Positions 10,287 to 19,826 of a DNA stretch of 64,000 bases are shown here, piece after piece. The notes below the pieces were generated by a model. It was given only the letters and a program-made list of their open reading frames with translations. It ran no database searches and was not told the DNA's origin. A program made the translations under genes and the position numbers. Every line of letters begins with the position of its first letter. The stretch's first letter is position 1. The DNA comes from Arcobacter cryaerophilus gv. crypticus (GTDB lineage Bacteria; Campylobacterota; Campylobacteria; Campylobacterales; Arcobacteraceae), in NCBI RefSeq assembly GCF_002993025.1, contig NZ_NXGI01000056.1, positions 94,565-158,564 on the forward strand. Reading direction: 5' to 3'.

Positions 10287-10802
10287 ATGAGACTTTTAAA
10301 ACCAATTTCTTTACTTTTAATATCTATTTTATTTTTGACATCTTGTGGATATAGACCATCTGCATACTATGCAAATCAAGAGTTAGGAAAAGATTTATTT
10401 GTAAGATTGGATGTAGCACCATCTGATCCAAAAAACTCTGTTTTAGTAAAAGATGCAGTAACGAAGATATTAATTCAAAGAGTTGGTTCTAATATGGTTA
10501 ATAGTGAATCACAAGCTGATGTTATAATGGATTTAAAAATCGCAAGTGTTGGTTTCTCTACTTTACAATATGATCAAGATGGTTACAATAAATTGTATAA
10601 AGCAAATGTTGTAATAGCTGTTAAATATTTTGATAAATCTACATCAAAAACAAAGAATTTTACAGTTGATGGTGAGTATGATTTTGCTGTTGATATTGGA
10701 AGTACTATAAACGATACACAAAGATTTGAAGCTATTTCAAAAGCTAGTGATATGGCAGTTACTGATCTTCTTTCAAGAGTTGCTGTTGGTTCTTTTCAAT
10801 AA
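10287..10802 (+). CDS. lptE: LPS assembly lipoprotein LptE
   Basis: 171 residues. A lipoprotein signal with lipobox LTSC places the modified cysteine near residue 20. The mature part resembles LptE/RlpB (VRLDVAPSDPKNSVLVKDAV and a long beta-rich segment). LptE plugs and assists LptD in outer-membrane LPS insertion. The position between leuS and folC matches the order known from Campylobacter, which supports the assignment although the family is divergent. Confidence 0.82.
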   Translation: MRLLKPISLLLISILFLTSCGYRPSAYYANQELGKDLFVRLDVAPSDPKNSVLVKDAVTKILIQRVGSNMVNSESQADVIMDLKIASVGFSTLQYDQDGYNKLYKANVVIAVKYFDKSTSKTKNFTVDGEYDFAVDIGSTINDTQRFEAISKASDMAVTDLLSRVAVGSFQ

Positions 10803-10804
10803 AA

Positions 10805-11977
10805 ATGAGTTTAAAAACAAAATCTTTAAGTAGTTTTTTAGAACATAAAACTATGTACTATGACAAAATAGATTTTAGCTTTGTAAATAAAGCTTTCTCT
10901 ATTTTGGAAAAAAAGATAAAAATACCTTTTGTTATTCATATTGTTGGAACAAACGGAAAAGGAAGTACGGGAAGATTTTTATCTCATTATTTATATAAAA
11001 CTGGCTTTAAAACTCTTCATTATAGCTCTCCTCATATCAAAAAATTTAATGAGAGAATTTGGATAAATGGAGCTGATGTTAGTGATGATTTGCTACAAAA
11101 TGCTCATAATTTTCTTCTTAGTATTTATGATGAAGAGTTACTTCAAAAATTAACATATTTTGAATATACAACTCTTTTAGCTCTTTATTTAAGTAAAGAT
11201 TGTGACTATTTAGTCCTAGAAGCTGGATTAGGTGGAGAGTTTGATGCTACAAATGTTGTAAAAAATGACCTAAGTTTAATCACAACTATAGGACTTGACC
11301 ATATCTCTTTCTTAGGCGATAGCATAGAAAAAATCGCAAGAACAAAAATGAGAGCAACAAATACAAAGATGATAATAGGTTATCAAGAGTTTAAAGAAGT
11401 TTTTGAAGTTGCACAAAAAGTAAAAGAAGAGTTAAAAAAAGAGTTTAATACCAATATTGAAATTCTAAAAGTTGAAAACTTTGATGTAGATTATGATTTT
11501 GTTTTTGCTTCATATTTAAAAAGAAATTTGGTACTTAGTATTAGATGTTTAGAAGAGTTACCATTTTTCAAAAATAGTCCTATAAATCTTGATATTTTTA
11601 ATACAACTTTGCTATTTGGAAGATGTCAAAAAATAGCAAAAAACTTATATATTGATGTTGGACATAACTCTTTGGCTGCTAAAGTTATAAAAGAAGAGTT
11701 TAAAGATAAAAAAATAACTCTGATTTATAACTCTTATGAAGATAAAGATTATTTTGAAGTATTAAAAGTTTTAAAACCAATCATAAAAGAGATTTTTATT
11801 TTAGATTTAGATGATAAACGAATTGTGAAAAAAGATATTTTGAAGAAGTGTATAAAAGAGTTAGAACTTATTGAGATTGAAAAATTAGCAATGGATTTAG
11901 AAAATGATTATTTGGTTTTTGGATCTTTTTTAGTTGTTGAGAATTTCTTGGGAATAATAGGTTATGAAAACAGTTGA
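10805..11977 (+). CDS. folC: Bifunctional folylpolyglutamate / dihydrofolate synthase
   Basis: Mur-ligase-fold ATP-dependent enzyme that adds glutamate to folates, 390 residues. The P-loop is VGTNGKGST near residue 49. The family segment LEAGLGGEFDATN lies near residue 140, followed by TTIGLDHISFLG, and the C-terminal domain has DVGHNSLAAKV. It begins two bases after lptE and overlaps the next gene by 14 bases. Confidence 0.93.
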   Translation: MSLKTKSLSSFLEHKTMYYDKIDFSFVNKAFSILEKKIKIPFVIHIVGTNGKGSTGRFLSHYLYKTGFKTLHYSSPHIKKFNERIWINGADVSDDLLQNAHNFLLSIYDEELLQKLTYFEYTTLLALYLSKDCDYLVLEAGLGGEFDATNVVKNDLSLITTIGLDHISFLGDSIEKIARTKMRATNTKMIIGYQEFKEVFEVAQKVKEELKKEFNTNIEILKVENFDVDYDFVFASYLKRNLVLSIRCLEELPFFKNSPINLDIFNTTLLFGRCQKIAKNLYIDVGHNSLAAKVIKEEFKDKKITLIYNSYEDKDYFEVLKVLKPIIKEIFILDLDDKRIVKKDILKKCIKELELIEIEKLAMDLENDYLVFGSFLVVENFLGIIGYENS

Positions 11978-14081
11978 GCTTGAGTTAGAAGAGTTATATT
12001 TTCAAAAACAAAAGCTTGATGAAAGAATTAAAGAATTAGAAAACTCTTTAAAAAATCAAAAATCAAAAGATAAAAAAGAGTTTTCAAAAGATGAAAAAAT
12101 AGAGCTTTTTAGAGAACTTTTTATAAGTAGAGCCGATATTTATGCTAAAAAATGGAAGAGTAAAGATGGAAGCAAAGAGGGCTTTTCTGCTGTTAGTAAA
12201 ACATTTATGGGTGATGATTTTTTGCCTCTTACAAATAAAGATTTAGAAGAACATTTAAGAGGAAATATCTTTTTAGCTTCATATTTAATAAATAAAAATC
12301 AAGAGTGTAAATATGTAGTAATGGAACTAAACAGTGAAGATGTTTTTAAGCTTCAAAGAGCTTTGCTAGAGTTAAATATAGTAGCTTCTTACAGTCTAAG
12401 CTCATATAATAGTATTTTTGCTTGGATATTTTTTAAAGAAAAAATTTCATCAAATATATCTTTTTCATTTTTATATTTTTTACAAAAAAAAGCAAATATT
12501 AGTGTAAAACTCTATCCAAATAGTGAGTTTTCAACTCAAGAAAAATTAGGCTCTTACATAGAACTTCCTTTACAGCTTTTTTATAGAAATAAAAATCGTA
12601 CAGTTTTTTTGGATATTAATACAAAAAAAGTTTTTCATGACCAGTGGAATTATTTAGCAAATATAAAAAAAGCAAGTAAAGAACAAATTTATAGTTTTGC
12701 GCAAGTTTTAAAACCACAAAATATACAAAAAGATTTAAAAACTGTAGATTTTCCACAAAATAGTATAGATATAGTTTTAGATAGCGGAATTAATTTTCCA
12801 ATACAAAGCTTATCAAAAAGTTTTATAAGTAAATTAAAATCATTTGCTAGTTTTGAAAATCCTCAAATAAAACTACTGCTTAGTCTTAGAAAACCACTAT
12901 ACAATACTCCAAAATATCTAAAAGGTTATGAAGAGAGTAGTGAATTTTTAAAACTTCCTAGAGGTTTAAAAGAGAAACTTTTTGAATATCTAAATTATAA
13001 TTTAGTTAAATATAAAATAATAGATAATAGAGTTTTTGAAAAAACAAAGACAAAGGAAATTTTATTTACTCTAAGAGCTGAGCAAGAAGATTCTATAAAA
13101 GAGATTTTAAAATACGATAGTTCTATTTGTGTAGCTCCTCCAGGATTTGGAAAAACTTTGCTTGGTGCAAAAATATTTGAACAAAGAGCTGTAAAAACTC
13201 TTATTATTGTAAATAAAAATATGTTGCTTGATCAATGGATTAGTCGTTTTATAGACTATTTTGGATATAAAAAAGCAGATATCGGATTTTTAGGAAAAAG
13301 CCAAAATAGACTTAATGGAAACATAGATATAGCTACAATGCAAAGTTTGAATAATAACCCTGAATTAGTAAAAAATTATACACAATTAATAGTTGATGAG
13401 TGTCACCATATTCCAGCACTTACCTTTGAGCAAATTGTAAAAAACTTTAAAGGAAAGTATATTTTAGGACTTAGTGCAACACCAAATAGAAAAGATGAAT
13501 TAGACCCAATACTCTATCAGCAATTAGGAAGTATATCTTATGAGTACAAAAAGCCAAAGACACATACAAATAGACTTCTTGTAATAAAAACTGAATTTAC
13601 AAGTAGTGCTGATAATTATGCAGGAATTATAAATGAACTAGTTTCAAATGAAACTAGAAATAGACAAATAGTGCAAACTATAAAAGAGAATATAAATAGA
13701 AAAATCTTGCTTTTAAGTGATAGAATAGAACATCTTAATCTTTTAGAAAATATTTTAAAAGAAGAAAAAATAGATTTTGTTAGTGTTCATGGAAGCCAAA
13801 ATAAAAAAGAGCAAGTAGAAAATATGCAAAAAGTTAAAACAAGTTCACTCATACTTGCTACTAGCTCATTTTTTGGAGAGGGTATAGATTTTCCTCATTT
13901 AAACACAATTATTTTTGTAACTCCAATATCTTTTTATGGAAGATTAATTCAGTATTTAGGGCGAATTGGAAGAGGAAATCAAGAGTGTTTAGCTATAGAT
14001 TTTCTTGATAGTAAAAATGCTATGCTAAATTCAACTTATAAAAAAAGACTTGAAGGGTATAAAGCTATGCATTATAAATAA
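11964..14081 (+). CDS. SF2 helicase fused to a degenerate TOTE-type primase-like domain
   Basis: 705 residues. A short coiled coil (about 2-30) and the segment EKIELFRELFISRADIYAKKW lead into a region (about 46-230) that aligns with the archaeo-eukaryotic primase domain of TOTE conflict systems as I remember it. The catalytic residues appear replaced: the expected DFD is ELN near residue 121, the expected GNGAH is YNSIF near residue 150, and PNQD is PNSE near residue 185. The C-terminal half is an intact SF2 helicase: Walker A PPGFGKT (about 393), DECHH (about 477), LSATPNRKDELD (about 503), GEGIDFP, and QYLGRIGRGN. No C-terminal nuclease is seen. Translationally coupled to folC. The role is unknown, probably DNA repair or nucleic-acid remodelling. 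Confidence 0.8.
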   Translation: MKTVELELEELYFQKQKLDERIKELENSLKNQKSKDKKEFSKDEKIELFRELFISRADIYAKKWKSKDGSKEGFSAVSKTFMGDDFLPLTNKDLEEHLRGNIFLASYLINKNQECKYVVMELNSEDVFKLQRALLELNIVASYSLSSYNSIFAWIFFKEKISSNISFSFLYFLQKKANISVKLYPNSEFSTQEKLGSYIELPLQLFYRNKNRTVFLDINTKKVFHDQWNYLANIKKASKEQIYSFAQVLKPQNIQKDLKTVDFPQNSIDIVLDSGINFPIQSLSKSFISKLKSFASFENPQIKLLLSLRKPLYNTPKYLKGYEESSEFLKLPRGLKEKLFEYLNYNLVKYKIIDNRVFEKTKTKEILFTLRAEQEDSIKEILKYDSSICVAPPGFGKTLLGAKIFEQRAVKTLIIVNKNMLLDQWISRFIDYFGYKKADIGFLGKSQNRLNGNIDIATMQSLNNNPELVKNYTQLIVDECHHIPALTFEQIVKNFKGKYILGLSATPNRKDELDPILYQQLGSISYEYKKPKTHTNRLLVIKTEFTSSADNYAGIINELVSNETRNRQIVQTIKENINRKILLLSDRIEHLNLLENILKEEKIDFVSVHGSQNKKEQVENMQKVKTSSLILATSSFFGEGIDFPHLNTIIFVTPISFYGRLIQYLGRIGRGNQECLAIDFLDSKNAMLNSTYKKRLEGYKAMHYK

Positions 14082-14124
14082 TTATAATAAAAATAAATTT
14101 TTTTATATAATTTTTTATTATAAT
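14081..14124 (+). terminator. AT-only inverted repeat after the helicase gene
   Basis: Bases 14081-14093 (ATTATAATAAAAA) and 14112-14124 are perfectly complementary over 13 bp. The hairpin starts at the helicase stop codon and probably ends the upstream operon. It is entirely A/T, so its strength as a terminator is uncertain. Confidence 0.4.
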
Positions 14125-14175
14125 TTAATACTTTTTCATATAAACTCAAAAACAATTTTTTTGAAGGAGTTTTTT

Positions 14176-14691
14176 ATGAAGTTAGTAAAAGTTTTTATAG
14201 CGAGTTCGTTGTTATTTGGTTCATTGTTTGCTTCAGAGTTTATATCTTATGATGATTTAAGTAAAAAATTAAAAGAAGAAGCAAAACAATCAGGAACAAT
14301 GGCAACAACTCAAGAAGTAAAAGATGCTTTAAATGCTAAAGATTGGGCGGTTGTTGATGTACGAACTATGGAAGAGTGGTCAGGAGCTTCTATAAAAGGA
14401 AGTTTTAGAGTAGGAAGAGAAACTCCAGAAAAAGCTTTGGAAAATATAGTTTTAGACGATAACGATAAGTTTGCAAAAGATAAGTTAATTGTTGTTTGTA
14501 ATACAGCTTCAAGAGCAGTTATTGAAGCTCAAGCTTTTAAGCAAATGGGATTTAAAACTGTAAAAGTATATGAGATAAACAAATGGATTGATGAGTGTAA
14601 TCCAGTTGTTACAAAATATAGTGCTGGTGAACACAAAGATGGAACTAAAACTAAGTTTGGTAGTTATTATGCGGAGCATTGTAAAAAGTAG
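14176..14691 (+). CDS. Periplasmic rhodanese-like protein
   Basis: From the ATG at 14176, preceded by GAAGGAG, the product has 171 residues. A signal peptide (KVFIASSLLFGSLFASE) is followed by a single rhodanese domain with VVDVRTMEEWSGASIKGS (about residues 57-74) and the active-site cysteine in VVCNTASRA (near residue 115). Such proteins carry persulfide sulfur or act in sulfur and redox chemistry in the periplasm. A longer in-frame start at 14050 lies within the helicase gene and lacks a ribosome-binding site. Confidence 0.85.
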   Translation: MKLVKVFIASSLLFGSLFASEFISYDDLSKKLKEEAKQSGTMATTQEVKDALNAKDWAVVDVRTMEEWSGASIKGSFRVGRETPEKALENIVLDDNDKFAKDKLIVVCNTASRAVIEAQAFKQMGFKTVKVYEINKWIDECNPVVTKYSAGEHKDGTKTKFGSYYAEHCKK

Positions 14692-14732
14692 ATAAAGAAG
14701 TAGAATAAATTTCTACCTCTTTTATAGAAAAG

Positions 14733-15146
14733 TTAAGAATAAAATTCAACAGATTTTGATATATTTTTGGCTCTTATTTCATCTTTATTTTTTACAATTT
14801 CTCCATCTTCATCAATTCTTATTTTTTGTCTTTGATGATTTGTTTCTTGTTTCTCTTCTTCTTTTGCTAATAACTTTTCTTCTAGTTTTTTTACTCTATT
14901 ATCAAGGATTATAATCTCATCTAAAAGAAGGTTTTTTTCTATAATTAAGCCATTTGCTTCATTTTTTATTTGCCCCATTCTTTCTTTATAGGCATTTCTC
15001 TCTTTTTCGATAATATTGTTAAAATCTTTTAAATTTTTATTCTCTTGCTCAAGAAGAACAATTTTTTTTACTAAAATAAGGTTTTCACTCTTTAGCCTTT
15101 CTGAATCTTGCATAGCAAGACGGCTTAGAAGTTCATAGTTCATCAA
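14733..15146 (-). CDS. Hypothetical coiled-coil protein
   Basis: 137 residues, mostly heptad-like Leu/Ile/Glu/Lys sequence (about residues 15-100; LILVKKIVLLEQENKNLKDF, LIIEKNLLLDEIIILDNRV), then a charged, probably disordered tail. No enzymatic motif and no signal peptide. It diverges from the gene at 15265. I do not recognise a family. Confidence 0.65.
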   Translation of the reverse strand: MMNYELLSRLAMQDSERLKSENLILVKKIVLLEQENKNLKDFNNIIEKERNAYKERMGQIKNEANGLIIEKNLLLDEIIILDNRVKKLEEKLLAKEEEKQETNHQRQKIRIDEDGEIVKNKDEIRAKNISKSVEFYS

Positions 15147-15264
15147 AAATCCTTTAAATAAAGATTAATATTATATTGTGAAATATAATCATATCAGAAA
15201 AATAGGTAATTTAGCATAAAAGTATATTATGTTAAAATCTTACAATTTTTTTTCAAGGTTTATG

Positions 15265-15570
15265 ATGATTACAATTGATGTTTTAGTTTTGTTAGATGTT
15301 GTTGGTTTAGAAGATAGAGATAAGTTTGAAAAGCATGTAAAAAAAGAGGGTTTTATAAAAGTAGAGAATGAGGATTTTGTCTATACAGGAAATTCTACAA
15401 CTACAACTTTTGCTACAAAAGCTTATATTTTGGAAGTTTTTAAAAAAGGTTTACAAAAAAGTGGTTTTGAAGAGGCATCTTTGGTTTTTTTGTTAAATGA
15501 AACACCATATCCACCTTATGTATATGATAAAAATACAAATGATTTTGAATTAAGTGAAGCTGATAAATAG
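15265..15570 (+). CDS. Conserved hypothetical protein upstream of mfd
   Basis: From the ATG at 15265 the product has 101 residues beginning MITIDVLVLLDVVGLEDRD. This start is 6 bases after AAGG (15255-15258); upstream in-frame ATGs at 15229 and 15262 are less well placed. It has an alpha/beta-like pattern and no recognised motif. The stop overlaps the GTG start of mfd by one base, so the pair is coupled and it may work with Mfd, but that is inference. Confidence 0.7.
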   Translation: MITIDVLVLLDVVGLEDRDKFEKHVKKEGFIKVENEDFVYTGNSTTTTFATKAYILEVFKKGLQKSGFEEASLVFLLNETPYPPYVYDKNTNDFELSEADK

Positions 15571-18557
15571 TGAAAAATATATATGAATTCTTAAAAAATT
15601 TAAAAGATGAAAAAAGTTTAAAAAAGTGCCAACTTCTAATAGTAAACGATGACTCACAAGCTCAAACAGCCTCAAATATAGTATCTTTTTTAGGTTTTAA
15701 ACCATTTGTTTTGGCTGATTTTAGAGCAAATTTTAAAGATGATTTACTCTCTTTTAGTGATGAGTTACAAGATATTACAAAATCTTTACAAGATTTCTAC
15801 TCATATAAAAAAGAGGATAAAATACTTATTTCACCTCTTAGAACAATATCTTTTCCTATGCCAAAAAAAGAGTGTTTTGATGAGTTGAAAATTAGTTTTG
15901 CTGATAATCTTGATTTGGCTTTGTTTAAAGATAAGCTTTATAATTGGGGATACTATTTTGTAGATATTGTTACAAGTGCTGGAGAAGTTTCTTTAAGAGG
16001 AGATATTTTTGATATTGCACCGCTTGGAAGTGATTTTGGATATAGAGTAAGTTTGTTTGATAATGAAGTTGAAAGTATTAGAAAGTTTGATATTGAAGAT
16101 CAAAAATCACAAAAAGAGGAGCTTGAAAGTTTTACAATTACGCCTGCTTTTTTGGCTTTAAACGAAGATAGTTTTGAAGAACTAAGCTCTAAAATAGAAC
16201 TCTCTTCAAGTGATGCTTTTGTTAAAGATATTCACTCTTTGGGATTTTGGTATTTAGATGATTTAGCACATTATTTACCACAAAATATGGATTCATTTAT
16301 TACACAAGAGGCATTAAATGAACTAGATGAAGCATATATTTTTGAAGAAAGAAGGCTAAATAAAGATAAGTTTTTAACTATTCCACAAATATATTCAAGT
16401 AAAGAGTATAAAGAGATAAGTCCTTCAAATATAAAAGAGTTTATCTCTTTTCATAAAGATAAAAAAATCACTTTAATAACTACAAGTGAAGCAAGAGTAA
16501 AAGCACTTGATTTGCCACTTGATGATAAAGCTATAAAGTATCACTTTAGTGATGAGATAATAAATCTTTTAGGTAACAATGAATTAATAATTTCTTTAAA
16601 TAAAGAGATAAAGAAAAAGAGAAAAAAAAGAGTAAAACTAGTTGTTGATGAGTTGGTTCTTAATGATTTTGTAGTTCATGAAAAACATGGAATTGGGGTT
16701 TACAAAGGAATTGAACCAGTTACTATAATGGGCGGAAAAAGAGATTTTGTAGTAATAAATTATCAAGGTGAAGATAGGCTTTTAATTCCTGTTGAAAATA
16801 TTGATACTATTGATAGATATGTTGCAGATGGTGAGAGTTATGCGATTGTTGATAAACTTGGTCGTGGAAGTTTTGCAAAATTAAAAGAGAAAGTAAAAGA
16901 TAGACTTTTTGAAATTGCAAATGATATTATAAGACTTGCAGCGGCACGTGAGCTTGTAAATGGAATAAAAATCTTTGTAGATGATTATTTGATAAAAGAT
17001 TTTCAAGCATCTGCTGGGTTTAAATATACAAAAGATCAAACTAGAAGTATAAATGAGATATTAGCTGATTTAAGTAGTGGAAAAGTTATGGATAGGCTTT
17101 TAAGTGGTGATGTTGGATTTGGAAAAACAGAAGTCGCTATGAATGCTTTACTTGCTGTTATAAATAGTGGATATCAAACAGTCTTTGTATGTCCAACTAC
17201 ACTTTTAGCAACGCAACACTATCACTCAATTTCAAAAAGATTTAAAGAGTTTGGAATTGATGTTTATAAATTAGATGGAAAAACTAGTGCAAAAGAAAAA
17301 AGTAATATAAGAAATGGTTTAGAAGATGGTTCTATAAAACTAGTAATTGGAACTCACTCTTTACTTGATGTAAAAACTTCTAATCTTGCACTTGTGATAA
17401 TTGATGAAGAGCATAAGTTTGGAGTAAAACAAAAAGAGAAACTAAAAGCTCTAAGAGAAGATGTACATATTTTCTCAATGAGTGCAACTCCAATTCCTAG
17501 AACTTTAAATCTAGCCTTATCAAAACTAAAAGGAATGAGTAGTTTGCTTACACCTCCTAGTGAGAGATTGGGAGTGCGAACTTTTGTAAAAGAGTATAGT
17601 GATGCTTTAATCAAAGAGGTTATTTTAAGAGAAAAAAGAAGAGGTGGACAACTTTTTTATGTTCACAACAATATCGCATCTATTGAAGCTAAGAAAAAAG
17701 ATTTACTTGAAATAATGCCAAATATAAAAATAGAGATTATTCACTCTCAAATAAAAGCAGATGCTACAGAAAAAATAATAGAAGCTTTTGAAAACAAAGA
17801 GTTTGATATTTTACTTGCAACTTCAATCATTGAAAGTGGAATTCACTTACCAAATGCAAACTCAATATTAATAGATGGAGCAGATAGATTTGGAATAGCA
17901 GATTTGCATCAATTAAGAGGAAGAGTTGGACGAAGCAATAAAGAGGGGTTTTGTTACTATGTAGTTGAAGATAAGAGCAAAATAACACCTGAAGCTATAA
18001 AAAGATTAGTTGCACTAGAGTCAAACTCATATTTAGGAAGTGGAACAGCTTTGGCTCATCAAGATTTAGAAATAAGAGGTGGTGGGAATATTATAGGAGC
18101 TGAGCAAAGTGGACATATAAAACAGATTGGTTATGGTTTATATCTTAAAATGCTTGAAGATACTTTGGCAGTTTTAAGTGGAGAAACAAAAACCTCTGAA
18201 CAAAATATTGATATAAAACTAGCAATTTCTGCATATATTAGTGAAGATTATATAAGCGAAGATAGAATAAGACTTGAACTTTATAGAAGGTTAAGCAAAG
18301 CTATAAGCAAAGAGACTTTATATGAAATTGAAGAAGAGATGGAAGATAGATTTGGAAAATTAGATATTCCAACAAAACAGTTTTTAGAGTTAATTTTAAT
18401 AAAAATTCTAGCTATTGCTAAAGGAATAAATCAAATAAGCTCTTATGAGATGAATATAACTTTTGTCAAAGCTGATGGTATAAAAGAGACAATAAAATCT
18501 AGAAGCAAAGATGATGACGATATTATAAGTGCTACTTTACAGTATTTAAGAAAATAA
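15570..18557 (+). CDS. mfd: Transcription-repair coupling factor Mfd
   Basis: 995 residues with a GTG start. The order is as expected: a UvrB-like N-terminal region (with LRGDIFDIAPLGS near residue 146); the RNA-polymerase-interacting domain (DFVVHEKHGIGVYKGIE near residue 370, then RLLIPVENIDTIDRY); and an SF2 translocase with Walker A SGDVGFGKTE (about 513), IDEEHKFGVKQ (about 612), SATPIPRTLNL, ATSIIESGIHLPNANS and DLHQLRGRVGRS. The C-terminal part includes SGHIKQIGYGLYLKML. Mfd removes stalled RNA polymerase and recruits UvrA. It is shorter than the E. coli protein (1148). Confidence 0.96.
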   Translation: MKNIYEFLKNLKDEKSLKKCQLLIVNDDSQAQTASNIVSFLGFKPFVLADFRANFKDDLLSFSDELQDITKSLQDFYSYKKEDKILISPLRTISFPMPKKECFDELKISFADNLDLALFKDKLYNWGYYFVDIVTSAGEVSLRGDIFDIAPLGSDFGYRVSLFDNEVESIRKFDIEDQKSQKEELESFTITPAFLALNEDSFEELSSKIELSSSDAFVKDIHSLGFWYLDDLAHYLPQNMDSFITQEALNELDEAYIFEERRLNKDKFLTIPQIYSSKEYKEISPSNIKEFISFHKDKKITLITTSEARVKALDLPLDDKAIKYHFSDEIINLLGNNELIISLNKEIKKKRKKRVKLVVDELVLNDFVVHEKHGIGVYKGIEPVTIMGGKRDFVVINYQGEDRLLIPVENIDTIDRYVADGESYAIVDKLGRGSFAKLKEKVKDRLFEIANDIIRLAAARELVNGIKIFVDDYLIKDFQASAGFKYTKDQTRSINEILADLSSGKVMDRLLSGDVGFGKTEVAMNALLAVINSGYQTVFVCPTTLLATQHYHSISKRFKEFGIDVYKLDGKTSAKEKSNIRNGLEDGSIKLVIGTHSLLDVKTSNLALVIIDEEHKFGVKQKEKLKALREDVHIFSMSATPIPRTLNLALSKLKGMSSLLTPPSERLGVRTFVKEYSDALIKEVILREKRRGGQLFYVHNNIASIEAKKKDLLEIMPNIKIEIIHSQIKADATEKIIEAFENKEFDILLATSIIESGIHLPNANSILIDGADRFGIADLHQLRGRVGRSNKEGFCYYVVEDKSKITPEAIKRLVALESNSYLGSGTALAHQDLEIRGGGNIIGAEQSGHIKQIGYGLYLKMLEDTLAVLSGETKTSEQNIDIKLAISAYISEDYISEDRIRLELYRRLSKAISKETLYEIEEEMEDRFGKLDIPTKQFLELILIKILAIAKGINQISSYEMNITFVKADGIKETIKSRSKDDDDIISATLQYLRK

Positions 18558-18594
18558 ATGATAAAATTACTTTACATTTTTAATAAAAAATCTT

Positions 18595-18620
18595 ATAATG
18601 ATAAGTAAATTTATCATTAT
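18595..18620 (+). promoter_or_regulatory. Palindromic operator over the hipA promoter
   Basis: Bases 18595-18604 (ATAATGATAA) and 18611-18620 (TTATCATTAT) form a perfect 10-bp dyad with a 6-base centre. The left arm overlaps a -10 box TATAAT (18594-18599). The same half-site AATGATAA appears again at 18557-18564. A HipB-like protein binding here would repress its own operon, as known for hipBA modules. Confidence 0.65.
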
Positions 18621-18629
18621 GAGTTAAAG

Positions 18630-19826
18630 ATGAAAAAAATATATGTAAATATAGATAATACAAATGTTGGTGAGTTGTTTTTTGAAAAAGATAAAAATCA
18701 ATATGGATTTAATTATTTAACAAATTATAAACCAATTTCTTTGATTATGCCTTATAAAAGCTCCTCTTATATTTGGAAATATAAACTTCACCCAATTTTT
18801 GATATGAATATGCCTGAAGGTTATCTTTTTGAACTTTTTAAAAACTATTTAACAAAAGAGTATGGATATATCGATGATTTTTTAGTTTTTTCTCATATTT
18901 GTTCAAATATTCAAAGTAGATTAACATACAAAAGTGAGTTTGAAAAAAAAGAGTTTTTCTCTTTTGATTTGGATGAAGTTTTGCAAAATGATACACAAGA
19001 GACATTTTATAAAATCGTTACAACTTTTTTATCTAAAAATGCAATCTCAGGAATACAGCCAAAATCTTTGGCAATTTTAGAAGATAAAGAGAGTTTAATC
19101 GCAAAAGAGTACATAATAAAAACTTGGGCAGATGAATATCCACAACTTGCACTAAATGAGTATTTTTGTCTAAAAGCTATTTTTAAAACAGGAGTGAAAA
19201 TTCCAAATATAAAAGTTTCTAAAAATGGCAAATTTTTATTAGTAGAGCGATTTAATTATGATAAACAAACTGATAGTTTTTTAGGTTTTGAAGAGATACT
19301 TTGTTTACTTGGAAAAAATAAAGATGAAAAATATAGTGGAAGTTATGAACAAATATCAAAAGTTATTTATAGTGTTAGTACTCAAAAACTTGAAGATATG
19401 AAAAGCTTTTATAAACTAATAATTATGAATTATTTACTTAAAAATGGAGATGCTCATCTTAAGAATTTTGGAATACTTTATAATAGTGATTTTTCACAAA
19501 TTTTCTTTGCACCAGCTTATGATGTGGTAAATACTCTTGTATATTTTCCAAAAGATAGACCAGCTTTAAGTATGTTTGGTAAAAAAGTTTGGTTTGGAAA
19601 AAAAGAGCTTGTTAAGTTTGGAATACAAAGCTGTTATTTAAATCAAAATGAAGCAAATGAAATATACGAACTTTGTATAAAAGCTTTGAAAAGCTCTATA
19701 TTTGAACTTGAAGAGTATTTGAAAAGTGATAAAAATTTTGAAGAAATTGGAACAAAGATGTTAAATATTTGGAAACTATCACTTGATGAAAAAACATATA
19801 AGGAGATACCAAATGAAACTATATGA
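18630..19826 (+). CDS. hipA: HipA-family serine/threonine kinase toxin
   Basis: 398 residues. An N-terminal HipA subdomain (NTNVGELFFEKDKNQYGFNYL) precedes a kinase core with the phosphate loop SGIQPKSLAI (about residue 147), a lysine in YIIKTWADE, catalytic NGDAHLKNFGILY (about residue 272) and the metal-binding APAYDVVNT (about residue 295). Known HipA proteins phosphorylate aminoacyl-tRNA synthetases and cause growth arrest. Unlike the usual order, the toxin gene comes before the antitoxin gene; the two overlap by 14 bases. Confidence 0.88.
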   Translation: MKKIYVNIDNTNVGELFFEKDKNQYGFNYLTNYKPISLIMPYKSSSYIWKYKLHPIFDMNMPEGYLFELFKNYLTKEYGYIDDFLVFSHICSNIQSRLTYKSEFEKKEFFSFDLDEVLQNDTQETFYKIVTTFLSKNAISGIQPKSLAILEDKESLIAKEYIIKTWADEYPQLALNEYFCLKAIFKTGVKIPNIKVSKNGKFLLVERFNYDKQTDSFLGFEEILCLLGKNKDEKYSGSYEQISKVIYSVSTQKLEDMKSFYKLIIMNYLLKNGDAHLKNFGILYNSDFSQIFFAPAYDVVNTLVYFPKDRPALSMFGKKVWFGKKELVKFGIQSCYLNQNEANEIYELCIKALKSSIFELEEYLKSDKNFEEIGTKMLNIWKLSLDEKTYKEIPNETI

